A stretch of DNA of 64,000 nucleotides from Bolinopsis microptera (lineage: Eukaryota; Ctenophora; Tentaculata; Lobata; Bolinopsidae), in NCBI RefSeq assembly GCF_026151205.1, contig NC_087076.1:20512328-20576327 (forward strand). Direction: 5' to 3'. The notes below the pieces were generated by a model, which worked only from the letters and a program-made list of their open reading frames with translations, did no database searches and was not told the origin of the DNA. Both the position numbers and the translations under genes were made by a program. Below are positions 42,545 through 53,197 of this stretch, one piece after another (position 1 is the stretch's first letter; each line of letters opens with the position of its first letter).

Positions 42545-45500
42545 GAGAAGCTAAAAGCGCTGAAAGACCAAAAAGCAGCTTCCGCAGGAGCTGTTGAATC
42601 AGCACGCTGAAGAAGTACAGAGACTGGTGAACAAGCTGATAAACTCAGACAGCAGCAAAAACTTCAAGTGAGCTTCGTGACGTCATTGACATTACCGTCG
42701 TTGTGACGTCATTTTCGATGTTGATCCGTGATCGAATGAATTTATTTGTATTCTAGAGATTCTATTTTAGCATTTGACAAGTAACAACTTTGGCTCTGTT
42801 TACTGTGCTGTAATGCACTGAACGACCGGGATTCCCGGCGCCGGGGGAGGTGTTTATTCCCGGCCCCGGCCAATTTTGAGTTTTTGGCCGGGATCGGAAT
42901 TATAGATTAAAAAGTCACATAAGAACATAAAAACTACTGTCTTATTTGACCCCCAATTCATACTTACATTTACAACTTATCTTATATTGGTAAGGGATCA
43001 ATTAGCCGAAGTTGAAATGGAAAGTGCCAGTTTTAATTTAAAGTCTGAAGCACTGAGCGTGAAAAGTGATATTAAAATGGACTCTAAAAGTGCCTGTGTC
43101 TTCATACTATAGTGTTCCGCCTTACTTCTATACTACTATAATCGAGCAGGACTTGACAAGCCCACTAAAATAAGTTGTGTAAAAAATACCACCAGTTCAC
43201 GGCCCAACCACATTGTTTATTTGTACACCCAGTGAATTATTCCTTATATGGCGCGAAACATTCCTGGCCTAACGTGTGTGCTGTGTTTCTCCGCACTATC
43301 AGTTGACTACCATTCATGATATGTAGTTGACTGCCTCTGTACTCGCATTTATGTGTTACTTGTTTTTACGTGTTTGATTTAAATTGCTCGTGATTAGACA
43401 CACGTTCGGTGAAAGGGGAGGGGATAGTTTTCACTTTTCAGACAAGGGAAGGGGCAAGGAAACGTGTGATTACTTGATTATTGATTTTTCACGTTTTAAG
43501 TTAATCTCGACACGTGTTCAGTAATTATGTGTTTTATAAATACCCTTATACTGTTTACACTTTTTAAATCCCTTTAAAGCCAACAATATAATCCACGAAA
43601 CAGACTCCTGGCACTAATTTCAGGATCTAAAATAGGCCCGGGCTTTTTTAAAAGTTACTGACATGACGTTGGTCCTCACTTTTTGGAGTCTACTCCCTCA
43701 TTTCCAGGTTAGTGCACTATTAGTGGGGAGGAGGTGTATTAACTTTATCAGTCACGTAACCTCATGACACTCCCCATCACGGGTAACTTGTAATGGTAAC
43801 GTTGTCATGGTAACAGAAATGTGTTTTCAGGCTGAACAGGAAGCTGTACAACAACCGGTCTGACAAGTTACAAGTGGTGGACCTACATCATCTAGGTGTA
43901 CAGGTTCGTTCATTTACTGATTGATAGCTTTTTTAATGAACTTATTTGTTTAGATTTATGACGTGTTTCTCAATTGACAATTTTATACCCTCGAGATAAT
44001 ACAAAATTCTATGAAGGATACATTTTTAATGTTCAATTACATAAATGACAAACTTAAGTTGACTAAATCGCTGCCTGTATTTGGATTATTAAAAAAAATC
44101 AATTTGGTGTGACCACAGTACCATAAGTCGCACTGAGCATAAAACCTGTGAGCAAATCACCATACTTAAAGAGTGTGTGCCAGCTCATGTCCGTCTTCAT
44201 AACCTCTTCCCTCCACTGTCCCCATCTTGACTGCATCTCAAGAGAGCCGCATTGAACTTCCCTTTCATGCTCGAGGTTTCTTTTAACTCTCTGAAGGACC
44301 TCAGCTTGTTGTTCCCGGGCGTTCATCTTCTTCCACGGTTTCTTCCATTCTCCAAAACCAATACTTGCTCTGCTGTACGGCTGGACCATTCCTCTCACCG
44401 CTTCACAGACTAAGTCCCTCTCAGCACAATCTAGTTCCTTGTCTGGTCTCCAAACTCTCCCTGACCTGACTTGCGGTTGAATCGCCCTTATCATGTCATC
44501 AAAAAACTGCTGGTAGGACTGATGGACAATAATTAAAACTAAAAGGAGAGAGTGACGTGCCACACCCTCTGAAATCAATGAAATTTGGCGAAACTTTCAG
44601 AAATACTAAGTTTGACTCGCATGTGAAGGTCGCTAAACTGAATGTAATATTTCAGGTACAAATTCTACTAGTACGATTCGATGCAGTGGAAGAGGTTGAA
44701 GTTGACGTTTAAGCAGTCACCCTGCCGAACAAGAAATCAGTCAGGCAAAGAGGCTAGGTTGACTAGAAACTCAATCACTATATCCGTGAAACTTGCTGGA
44801 AGCTATGTGAGTTATTTTACCTCCTTATTTCAAATGACCTCCAAACCAATTACATTGAACTTTGAAGAGGTGAAGAAACCATTAATATTAACTGAATTAA
44901 ATGCGACTATAAAACCGAAATAGTAATACACTGCTGACTACAAAGAAACATCTTACATGGGGCCAGGCTCATATAAGAGTTCATATGTTAGTGTTCATAG
45001 CCGTTGAAAATATGGCGGAATGACAGGCTGAATGTGGCCCAGTAGAAGAAAAAAACATTATAATTCTTTCCGACCATAATAGAAATACAATTAAACTAGA
45101 ATGAAACAAAGAGTATTAAATTTTTAAATTAGTCGAGTCAACCAAATTTCACAGAGAAGCTGGACATTTATACGACAATTTAAACGCAATGTGTATGCGC
45201 CGTGATCAATGGTCACGGCGCATAACCATTGCGCCGTGACCGTTGATCACGGCGCATAACCCGTAAGATGCTGCGCACATTTTTGATTTTAAAATGGCGG
45301 GAACACATTTCAACTGCCATTGTTATACGATACATTGAAGTGCATAGTGGAGTGTGTGGTCTGATAGTAGACAGAGGATTTATTTGAAACATTCCCGGTG
45401 CCTTCAACTGTTCTTTGCACTGACTATTTGATTGCTTAAACGAATAGGCGAGCCTTCAAAAACATTAGTTTCAATGTTTTCATAGTTTTATGATGCAAAT

Positions 45501-45629
45501 ATGATTTTTCCATTTACTTAACTGATAATACCCCCAATATCTTTTCAGGTGTGGAGGTCGGACCGAAACTGTAATCAGACACTAAACATTAACGAGGACC
45601 AATTATTTTACTCCTTTAATGATGAATAA
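42545..45629 (+). CDS. C-terminal exons of an unrecognised coiled-coil protein
   Basis: Exon a (42545-42667) follows TTATTTCAG and ends at GTGAGC. Exon b (43831-43903) follows TTTTCAG and ends CAG before GTTCG. Exon c is either 44656-44712 (VQILLVRFDAVEEVEVDV, stop) or 45549-45629 (VWRSDRNCNQ...FYSFNDE, stop overlapping AATAAA). Phases agree at each join. Exon a reads EKLKALKDQK in one frame, then QLPQELLNQHAEEVQRLVNK in the frame one base back; the switch is at CAAAAAG. Exon b gives LNRKLYNNRSDKLQVVDLHH. The heptad-like pattern of Leu, Val and charged residues suggests a coiled coil. Upstream exons were not found. Either a base is missing from the A-run or this is a pseudogene. The family was not recognised. 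Confidence 0.45.
44099..44578 (-). pseudogene. Retroelement remnant in an intron
   Basis: A 159-codon open frame with SLEMQSRWGQWREEVMKTDM, then WHTLFKY..LLTGFMLSATYGTVVTPN. This resembles a segment frequently seen in large retroelement proteins of aquatic invertebrates (WxxWE...LxWxxLW...RxxFLxxAxYDxLPxPxNL). The resemblance is from memory and weak in places. It lies antisense between exons b and c of the coiled-coil gene. Confidence 0.4.
45191..45260. repeat. Double palindrome, GCGCCGTGATCA type
   Basis: Two 25-bp near-palindromes (each GCGCCGTGA...TCACGGCGC) stand 9 bp apart, and the second is nearly the inverse of the first. The block can form two small hairpins or one long one. Confidence 0.85.
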
Positions 45630-47327
45630 AGATCGCTGATTGCTTTTACTAATATATAGTGTTAAAATGAAAGAGAAAAACGCACTCATTTATTTATAGT
45701 TTTATGTCTTAACAATGTTATTCGAAAGCTAATTTTAAAAGCTGGCTCTGAATCCTTGCTAAATGATTTGGGAAGGTGTAAGGACTAGATATGCCTTTAG
45801 ACATCATTTTCAGTGGGTTTTATGAAGTTTATGATTAGGGTATATTTTGTGACTGAAATAAGCGCAAGACCTTCGACGTTTCTATTCCTACTGTTTTTTT
45901 AATTTAGCAAATATACAAAAAAAAATTATACTGTCGTAAAGATAAAATGTTTAGTTATCGGATAGATACTTTAAAATTAAGTATTAAAATAACCGAGCTA
46001 AGATATTCAATGTTAAACTCAAAAATGTTCACGCGTTTATGAAGAAATATCTAATTCTGCACGTAGTTTTTTGGTCACAACTATGGCAAATTTTTACCAA
46101 TTTTGTTCATAATTTCTAAATGTTATCTAGTAGACAAATTACTTTCGGACTAAATCCTTATTGTTTATTCAAATCTAAAAGAAACAACATTTATTTGAAT
46201 TCAAAATTGTTCAATCTGAATACGAGCTAATTAGGACGAAGGGAGGTCACAACACTGCGCGCAGGAGTGTTATGCGGCGCGGCTCAAGCCGCGCACGCAC
46301 GTATTATTTTATACTGTTTGCTTTCTAATAAATATCGTGCCAATGTGTACGTCTAAATTGTAAACGTTCATGTTTTGTGTAAAGTGAATCCAATTGGGAC
46401 TAGTGACAAGGATAAGGACCCAAGTGCCTGTACGGCTTTTTCGGGCCCCTGTGGACCACTACTCTTGAAATCACTCTACAACATTGAACATCTATATCTA
46501 CTACGTCATTTGGCAATTATTGTCATTAATCTAACTTTCTAATTAATTGCCGAGGGGGAAGAGTAAACGCTTCACATTAAAATTCAATATACAAAATTCA
46601 AAACCATCAATACGGTATTAAATATTATGGACAAGTCTATAGATCTATTTCGTAGTCATATATTCACATGATTTGCTTTATATTATATTATCTTAATACT
46701 GTAATGAAGTACAGTAGGATTTGTGTTTCGAGAAAGAAAGGTTGCGGTCAAATTATTAACAAAAGTAAACAAAAGTCCATCAGGGACTCCGTGGAGTCGA
46801 AAAAGGTATACGGCTGCTGTCTGGTGCTGCTAGGCATTTATTGATCAAGATGTTTTATTGTATTGATTTATAATGATTCTATTGTTCGTGACTAATCAAG
46901 TTCTAAGTGGAGGTATAAAGTGCTGCTCAAGATACTTCGTCATCTCATGTCCAGTATAATGATTAAGATAGTATACAATGCAGTTTTAGTAGTTGACCCA
47001 TACAGTTAAGTCCGTCATAACTCACAATCGTTAAGTCGTCGGTCAATTGTCAAAGTCGTTGTGTGTTTATTCGTTGAGATAGCAGTAAGATAAGATGTTA
47101 CGCGCGCGCGCGTTTAATCCCGTCAACGTGAAATGTGACAATGAAAACGCCATAGAATTATTATTTTCGCGCGTTACGTAGAGTTTACCAGTGTGTAATA
47201 CTAGTTAACACTGGGTGTACACTGAGTGTAAGTGTAAGTTTCATATACAAGCCGTTGAATATTTCCAATTTTGAGTGTATTGTGAGCATGTTTTACAGTG
47301 CGATTGCTCGGTACTAGTGTGTTTGTG
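45630..47327. other. Non-coding stretch
   Basis: No gene is supported. It contains GCGCGGCTCAAGCCGCGC (near 46275, a hairpin) and a CGCGCGCGCG run at 47101. Confidence 0.5.
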
Positions 47328-47436
47328 TATATATATATATCATTTGTGGAGTATGGTGTAAGTAATGTTTTTGGTTGGAGTGCAGTGGTTATATGTATGA
47401 GAAAAGATATATGGTCATTTTAGTAACTCACATAAA

Positions 47437-50400
47437 TCAGAACTTGAGCTCATTTGTGGCAAAATTAAGCTCACACCAATCAAGTGTATCATGCTTGAAT
47501 TGCAATTCTCGTAAGGCAATTTTCAATATATTCTTAAACCCGTTTGATGGAGTATTAAAACTTATCTTACTTGATGTTTGTCGACAGCTGTTCCACATGT
47601 AGGATGATTGGTAGATGAATTGTGAGGATGGTTGTGATGTAATGAAATAATCCTCTCGTCGTGGTGACCTGTTAAATGATGAGTACAGTGATAATGGTTC
47701 CTCTAACTTATTAATTTTGAATAGTTCTAAGAGACAAGTGTACTTGTACAGATTGTGGACCGTCAACAACCTGTGGGTTTTAAACAAGGGCTTGGAGTGT
47801 TCTTTTTGGTAAAAGTCCACCCCCAGTCTTTGCTTATCAACAGGTCGTGTTCGGGCACACGTTTTAAACTTCTCTAGGTAAGCTTCTCTATCCCCAAACA
47901 GAATTCTTATACACTTTTTCTGTGTTTTAAAGATAGGTTCAAGTCGGTTATTGCTAATACCACCCCACACAGATATTCCAAATCCTAAATGTGATTCAAA
48001 TAGAGTATGATATAAATCCTTATAATACTGCTTTGGGACAATGTGTCGTATTCTGCACAGCTTTCCTACTTCGCATTTAAGTTTTGAGTTAAGTGACTGC
48101 GTATGTGATTTCCAGTTAAGTTGGTCGTCAATAATAACGCCTAGAAATTTAGCTTCTTGAACTCTTTTAATAACTACATTATTTAAAGTTAGTATGTTCT
48201 CGTCATTTTCTACTTCCTCTTTGGCCCGTGAGGGTTTAAAATGAATAAAACAACATTTCTTAATGTTAATATGTAATAAGTTTAGTTTCATATACTTGTA
48301 CACAAATGATAGAACTTCATTTCCTTTTTCGTATAGTCTTTTGACACATGTGTCTTCTATAAATATGTTAGTGTCGTCGGCAAATAGTATAAACTTTCCT
48401 ATAATTGATGAGTTACGGATGTCATTAATATAAATAATAAAAAGTAAGGGACCAAGACAGCTCCCCTGCGGCACTCCATAGACTACTGGAAGTTTCTCGG
48501 ATTCTTCACCTAATACCGAGACATACTGGTATCTGTTCGACAGGTAACTTGCTATAAGGTTATTTGCATTTCCACGGATTCCATAATTTTCTAACTTATG
48601 CAGTAACTTTTCATGTGATATTGTATCAAAGGCTTTACTAAGATCAATAAATATTCCAAGAACGTGTTGTTTTTTCTTGAGGCAAGATTCTACGTGGTTC
48701 ACTGAGTAATTTAGGGCATAACTGGTCGAGTGATTTTTACGGAATCCGTACTGGTTTTCATATAAGGAGTTCTGTGAATGAAAGAAGCTGTATAATCTAT
48801 TGAATATAATCTTTTCAAATATTTTACCAAACACAGCTAGCGTTGATACAGGTCTATAGTTTTCAAGGAGTTCCTGGTTATCTTTCTTGTAAATGGGACT
48901 AATCCTTCCAACTTTAAGGTCATCTGGAAATATGCCATCTTTCATACATTCGTTATACAGTACAGTGAGTAAAGGAGTAACTATTTTAGAGGACTGCTTA
49001 ATTACATGAATCGGTATGTCACTTGCCTTGCCATTTTTAAGTTCAGATATGATTTTGCTAACCTCGTCTGTTGTGCAGTCATGCATGTAAATGCTGGAAG
49101 TGTTTGAAAGCGGTAGATAATCATAGAAACTAGGTATACTGTTTATGTTAATTTGTCCAAGATCATTGTAAGCGGTATTTAGGTCAGAGGCTAATGATAC
49201 AAAATATTTATTGAATTCGTTTGCTATGATCCTTCTATTTGTTATCTTAACGTTGTCTATGGTGAACAGCGGCTTTATTTCACGCCGCCGTTTACCTCTT
49301 ATACGATTTATTAGTTCCCAGGTCTTTTTACTATCACCGCTATTTTCAGCAAATTTACCAGAGAAGTATTCTGTTTTCACAGTTTGACGTGTTTTCTTTA
49401 GGACTTTTCTGTATTCTTTGTAGATAAGGTAGCGACTACGTTTTAGTGAGCATTCAGGGCACTGGCAAATGCCGCCCTTGTTATCAGTTTCCCCGAGTTT
49501 ACATTTTCTATTTCTTATCTCAACCCAATTTTCGTACAGTTTATGCTGATTATTAATTGAGCAAATGAGACCGGGAGTTATCCAAGGGTTAACCTGAACA
49601 GTTCTCTTAGAGGTTTTCGGGGTCTCTAATTTAAACGATTTTTCGACGCAGTTTTTGTAAGTGTCATGGAATTCAGTAAAGTTATGGATTGTTTTAGTTT
49701 TAAGCTCATCTTCAAGATCCACTAGGAAGCCGTTAACATTTGATTGACAGAAGTCGTAATATTGTTTAAAAGAAGTTTTTTCAGAGTTGACTTCAACATT
49801 CCAGTTAAATGTGTTAAAAATAGGTGAGTGATGAGTTATTCGTTCTTTTAGGGTGCCTGAAGTAATCACATTCTCAATATCGTTAGTAATAATGTTATCT
49901 ATGCAGGATGCTTTACAGCCTGGTTTTTCGTGGGTAACAATAGATATTAACGGACAAAATCCTTTACTGAATAATATTTCTTCATATTTTTGAACATTTT
50001 TGTTATCTTTATCATGAAGATCGATATTAAAGTCTCCAGCTAGATAACTAAACTTCGGCATGTGATCAAGAAGGTTAGAAAGTTCAACTAGAGCTTGGGA
50101 AATACAGCCACTTGGTGGACGATACAAAACACCTACATTAACAGGTTGATCTTCGTTACTTAATGATAAGACAAGTATTTCTAGATGTTCTGTGACTTGT
50201 GATATATTCTCAATTACAGTAGCATTTAATTTATCGTCAACATAAAGGGCTACTCCAGTGCCCTTTTGTTTGTTAGGTGCTGTGTCCTGATAGTAACTAT
50301 TATAACCGTCAAGCTGAAATAGATTGCTTAATTCTTTTCCAGTGTTGGTTTCAGCTAGGGCTATTACGGAGAATTTTGTTTTGTACCTACAGGTTTCAAT

Positions 50401-50790
50401 GGCAAGGTTGTCAAAATTTGATTTATTTCCATCAATATTTTGAAAGAGAATAGATGATTGTTTCTTTACTTGGTTGCAGAGAATATTTGTAAGGTCAGAT
50501 GCAGTGTATGAGTTACAATCATTTAAAGTATTTGAGATTTTGGTTGTGTATTCGTCTAGGTTGTTGTCGTCGTCGTCATTGTCAGTGAGTAGTTTAAATG
50601 GGTTGTATTTAACCTTGTCTAAATGGATACAACGAGTACAGTAAAACTCATTAGATTGGCTATTTGGATTTGATTTGCGATAGCATTTATGGTGCATTAT
50701 GCAGTCACAGTGAAAACATTCAACTATTGTTTGGCCGATGACTATGTTCTTAGAACAGACAGGACATACCTCCTTAATGAGGGGAGTCAT
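47437..50790 (-). CDS. CR1-like ORF2: PHD finger, AP endonuclease, reverse transcriptase
   Basis: 1,117 residues without a stop. Residues 9-55 form a PHD-type C4HC3 finger (CPVC, CFHC, HHKC, CTRC). Residues ~110-330 are an AP-like endonuclease: FQNIDG, ALAETN with the catalytic Glu, GTGVALYV, LAGDFNIDL, SCIDNIIT and THHSP (the usual SDH is THH here). From ~620 comes the reverse transcriptase: ENYRPVS, YGFRKNHST, FIDLSKAFDT (motif A), GVPQGSCLGPLLFIIYINDI and FADDTNIF (catalytic DD), with AKFLGVIIDDQLNW after it. It would nick target DNA and prime reverse transcription from its own RNA. Its start ATG overlaps the ORF1 stop as ATGA. A paralogue (retrotransposon A) lies at 36-39.8 kb. Confidence 0.9.
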   Translation of the reverse strand: MTPLIKEVCPVCSKNIVIGQTIVECFHCDCIMHHKCYRKSNPNSQSNEFYCTRCIHLDKVKYNPFKLLTDNDDDDNNLDEYTTKISNTLNDCNSYTASDLTNILCNQVKKQSSILFQNIDGNKSNFDNLAIETCRYKTKFSVIALAETNTGKELSNLFQLDGYNSYYQDTAPNKQKGTGVALYVDDKLNATVIENISQVTEHLEILVLSLSNEDQPVNVGVLYRPPSGCISQALVELSNLLDHMPKFSYLAGDFNIDLHDKDNKNVQKYEEILFSKGFCPLISIVTHEKPGCKASCIDNIITNDIENVITSGTLKERITHHSPIFNTFNWNVEVNSEKTSFKQYYDFCQSNVNGFLVDLEDELKTKTIHNFTEFHDTYKNCVEKSFKLETPKTSKRTVQVNPWITPGLICSINNQHKLYENWVEIRNRKCKLGETDNKGGICQCPECSLKRSRYLIYKEYRKVLKKTRQTVKTEYFSGKFAENSGDSKKTWELINRIRGKRRREIKPLFTIDNVKITNRRIIANEFNKYFVSLASDLNTAYNDLGQININSIPSFYDYLPLSNTSSIYMHDCTTDEVSKIISELKNGKASDIPIHVIKQSSKIVTPLLTVLYNECMKDGIFPDDLKVGRISPIYKKDNQELLENYRPVSTLAVFGKIFEKIIFNRLYSFFHSQNSLYENQYGFRKNHSTSYALNYSVNHVESCLKKKQHVLGIFIDLSKAFDTISHEKLLHKLENYGIRGNANNLIASYLSNRYQYVSVLGEESEKLPVVYGVPQGSCLGPLLFIIYINDIRNSSIIGKFILFADDTNIFIEDTCVKRLYEKGNEVLSFVYKYMKLNLLHINIKKCCFIHFKPSRAKEEVENDENILTLNNVVIKRVQEAKFLGVIIDDQLNWKSHTQSLNSKLKCEVGKLCRIRHIVPKQYYKDLYHTLFESHLGFGISVWGGISNNRLEPIFKTQKKCIRILFGDREAYLEKFKTCARTRPVDKQRLGVDFYQKEHSKPLFKTHRLLTVHNLYKYTCLLELFKINKLEEPLSLYSSFNRSPRREDYFITSQPSSQFIYQSSYMWNSCRQTSSKISFNTPSNGFKNILKIALRELQFKHDTLDWCELNFATNELKF

Positions 50791-51692
50791 GGTTGGTAAC
50801 CATCCACGTGACCCTGACTAGCAGCAGCAGGAACAACAGGACCAGTTTCTCTTCCAGCAGTCGCATCCCTGTAGGATCTATCGTCTACCCTTGTGGACCT
50901 CCTCTTCCTTTTGTCGATACCACCGTTAATCCTGAGAAGAACAGTGTTACGAATAAATTGACCTAACTTTGCTAGTCCCCTCCAGTTGAGGTGAAGGAAG
51001 TCCGGTTTTTGGTATTTGTTGAGGTCGCGAGAGAGAGAGCGGTTAAGGAGACCATCCCTATCACAGAACTCATCAAATCCATCCACATAACTGACACCAA
51101 AATTGGACGGGAGCAGCCTACATCGAATCAAACTGTTAAAGTATATAAGCTTTCTATTTAAATCAGCACGTTTAGAAGGAATTGTTGGACAAACATATAC
51201 ATGCACACCCGGATTAATAGATTGAATCTGGGCAATTTTTGAAACTAGATGGTTGTAGATTATATCAATATCGTTTTGGCTTTTTACATCTGTTTGTTTC
51301 AGGTCATTAACCCCACACAATATAACACAGTTTCTATAGCCACAGGACACATAAGGATCAATGCTATCGACAGTTGGGGCAAAGAATCGTTTTCCAGGAA
51401 GCCATTTGCCGAATGACTTGGCAGGATCAGAACCGAATTTCAGTCCGCCGGTGTTCGAGTCCCCAATGATACATGTAGCGTTTCTATTCAGGGAACTGAC
51501 TGATCTCAATGTTATACTGTAGCGCAGCCCAGTTATCTCGCCTGCATCGATACGATGGTGGAACAGTGCTTGGCTACGACGAGTCATTACATATAATGAT
51601 CCTGGGCCACATAGTTGCTTGTGCTCATCAATACCTGTACTAGCATCAGAGAAAGAAATGGTGTTTAAGTACAAATCAACAGTGTAGGCCAT
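50787..51692 (-). CDS. CR1-like ORF1: SGNH esterase with partial AlkB-like N-terminus
   Basis: 301 residues. Residues ~75-245 match an SGNH/GDSL-type hydrolase: IIGDSNTGGL (block I serine), CGVNDL (block III Asn) and DFLHLNWRG (Asp-x-x-His). Esterase domains are established in ORF1 of CR1-like retrotransposons. Before it, PGSLYVMTRRSQALFHHRID and RYSITLR resemble the last third of an AlkB-like 2-oxoglutarate/Fe(II) oxygenase (the distal His and the Arg that binds 2-oxoglutarate). The HxD half is missing, because the frame begins too late or the copy is truncated. The tail is basic (KRKRRSTR). The last codon and stop (CCATGA) overlap the ORF2 ATG, suggesting reinitiation. The AlkB call is inference from motif shape. 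Confidence 0.75.
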   Translation of the reverse strand: MAYTVDLYLNTISFSDASTGIDEHKQLCGPGSLYVMTRRSQALFHHRIDAGEITGLRYSITLRSVSSLNRNATCIIGDSNTGGLKFGSDPAKSFGKWLPGKRFFAPTVDSIDPYVSCGYRNCVILCGVNDLKQTDVKSQNDIDIIYNHLVSKIAQIQSINPGVHVYVCPTIPSKRADLNRKLIYFNSLIRCRLLPSNFGVSYVDGFDEFCDRDGLLNRSLSRDLNKYQKPDFLHLNWRGLAKLGQFIRNTVLLRINGGIDKRKRRSTRVDDRSYRDATAGRETGPVVPAAASQGHVDGYQP

Positions 51693-52938
51693 GTATGAGC
51701 AGCATCACGCTGTGTGCCTCGATACAGCGTAGTTTGATATATCTAATAGTTCAGAAATAATTCAATCGATATGATTACAAAATGAGTATGACGTACGCGT
51801 AGAAATGTCAATACGAAATGTACTCTCATATAGAATATTATCATATAATAGAATATTATCACTTGCACTCTGACTCTTGTTACCATTGTTTCGTTGATTT
51901 CATGAGGCTTAACAACACTACACGATGTTATCAGATTAGTTTGAATTAGTATCATACAGTTCAGTACTATGGCTCACATTATACTTCTATGTAGTTTCAT
52001 CACTCATTTTTCTCTTAACATTGTGTATATCTAATTAACCCTCTATCACGGTCATCCCAAGATTCTACACAGATGTGTAATGTTGCAATGACGCAATTAA
52101 ATCCTTAGCTCACTCCATTACAGACAAGATGATACTTGAGCTTCTGTAACTGGACAATGTTTTGTCTTAGAGTATTTGTAGGATTTTGAAGCAAAGTCTC
52201 GCGTGGGCTCGCTAGTGCTTCCCGGAGCTACACTGAAATCTGAAAACGTTATTTATAAAAACCACTTCTATGAAATGGCAATATTGAATACGAATATTTG
52301 AATATTTTAACCATTGATACAAAAGCCATAATCTTTCGCCAGCTCTCCCATATCCACCTTGAAGCTGCACTTTATATCCTCTAACTACACAATATAAACT
52401 TACCCATATTATAGTGTAGACTTTTTGTCACAGCAAGACTGCAACCCATAGTAACAACTATAAACAGAACCCCTAATGTCTGCAAACAATTTTCTTCTGG
52501 TCCTAATATGAGCCTTGTCTCTAAAAACTCAACTGACTAGCGTTTCGGTGTGTGCTAAAGCTTACTGGCACTCACTATCCTTGCCCCGTTAGTTACCTGT
52601 TCTTTCAAAATAAAACTAGTAGTCAAGGACAAAAAGTCATACATCAAATGGGCATTATATTTTTATAAAATAAATAATAATAAAATTTGGTAGCTTAAAC
52701 ACAAACTCTAAGCCCAGTGGATAAACCACAAAACTTATGCTCTATTGTGTGAAACAAAGATACTAGATCAAGATAACTATCCAGGAGTGTATGCATAGGA
52801 CATAAAAAGTTTTGGAAAGAAGATGATATGCTTATGAAGCGAGCTAACAGTCTAATTGCTAATAAGTTCAAAAAGATCATGACATTAGGTTGCATCCTAA
52901 ACAGTTTAAGCAAATAACATAAAGTTATATTGTCAATT
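51693..52938. other. Non-coding stretch upstream of the CR1-like element
   Basis: No gene is supported. There is a short duplicated TAGAATATTATCA(TA) motif near 51832-51860. Confidence 0.4.
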
Positions 52939-53093
52939 AATCGCTCAAGCCATAACTTTTCTTAAACAGGTGAGTTTTTAATAATGTTTTGAACAGATCA
53001 ACATCAGAACAAGTCTTAATTTCAATTGGTAGTTGGTTCCAGATTTTCGGAGCAACTATTAATTGTTTTACATCTTTTTATTCTGTAATATTT
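52939..53093 (-). pseudogene. LINE reverse transcriptase, extreme C-terminal fragment
   Basis: The minus-strand frame reads DVKQLIVAPKIWNQLPIEIK, then TCSDVDLFKTLLKTHLFKKS, then a stop. The pattern WNxLPxxI...S...FKxxLKTHLF is the characteristic end of CR1/L2-type RT proteins. The rest of the element is missing. Confidence 0.7.
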
Positions 53094-53197
53094 TCAACAC
53101 TACTATATAACAAATAATTTGAGGACCCCGAACTCAATTTTGATTCTCTACTGACTCTGCTGATCTGCACTGTTTCACTTTGTAAAAGAAGTGCGCA

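Larger units (their letters stand above)
41022..46263. repeat. 19-bp inverted repeat pair 5.2 kb apart
   Basis: TGCGCGCAGTGTTGTGACC at 41022-41040 is matched perfectly and inverted at 46245-46263. Similarity continues imperfectly on both sides (CTTCGTC inside, TATGC outside). The pair brackets the coiled-coil exons. It could be two solo ends of one repeat family or the ends of a larger element. Confidence 0.5.
47328..51692 (-). mobile_element. Nearly full-length CR1-like non-LTR retrotransposon
   Basis: It carries two open reading frames and a short 3' UTR ending in an (AT)n run (47328-47342), which fits a LINE microsatellite tail. The 5' end is not defined: ORF1 has an in-frame stop just upstream of its first ATG, and its first domain looks cut, so the copy is probably 5'-truncated. 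Coding of the EN-RT frame is uninterrupted, which points to recent insertion. Confidence 0.85.

Noticed and set aside
42990..43100. Extra exon (reads AEVEMESASFNLKSEAL) in the coiled-coil gene
   Set aside because: The frame looks coding-like, but there is no clear donor after it and no phase match to both neighbours.
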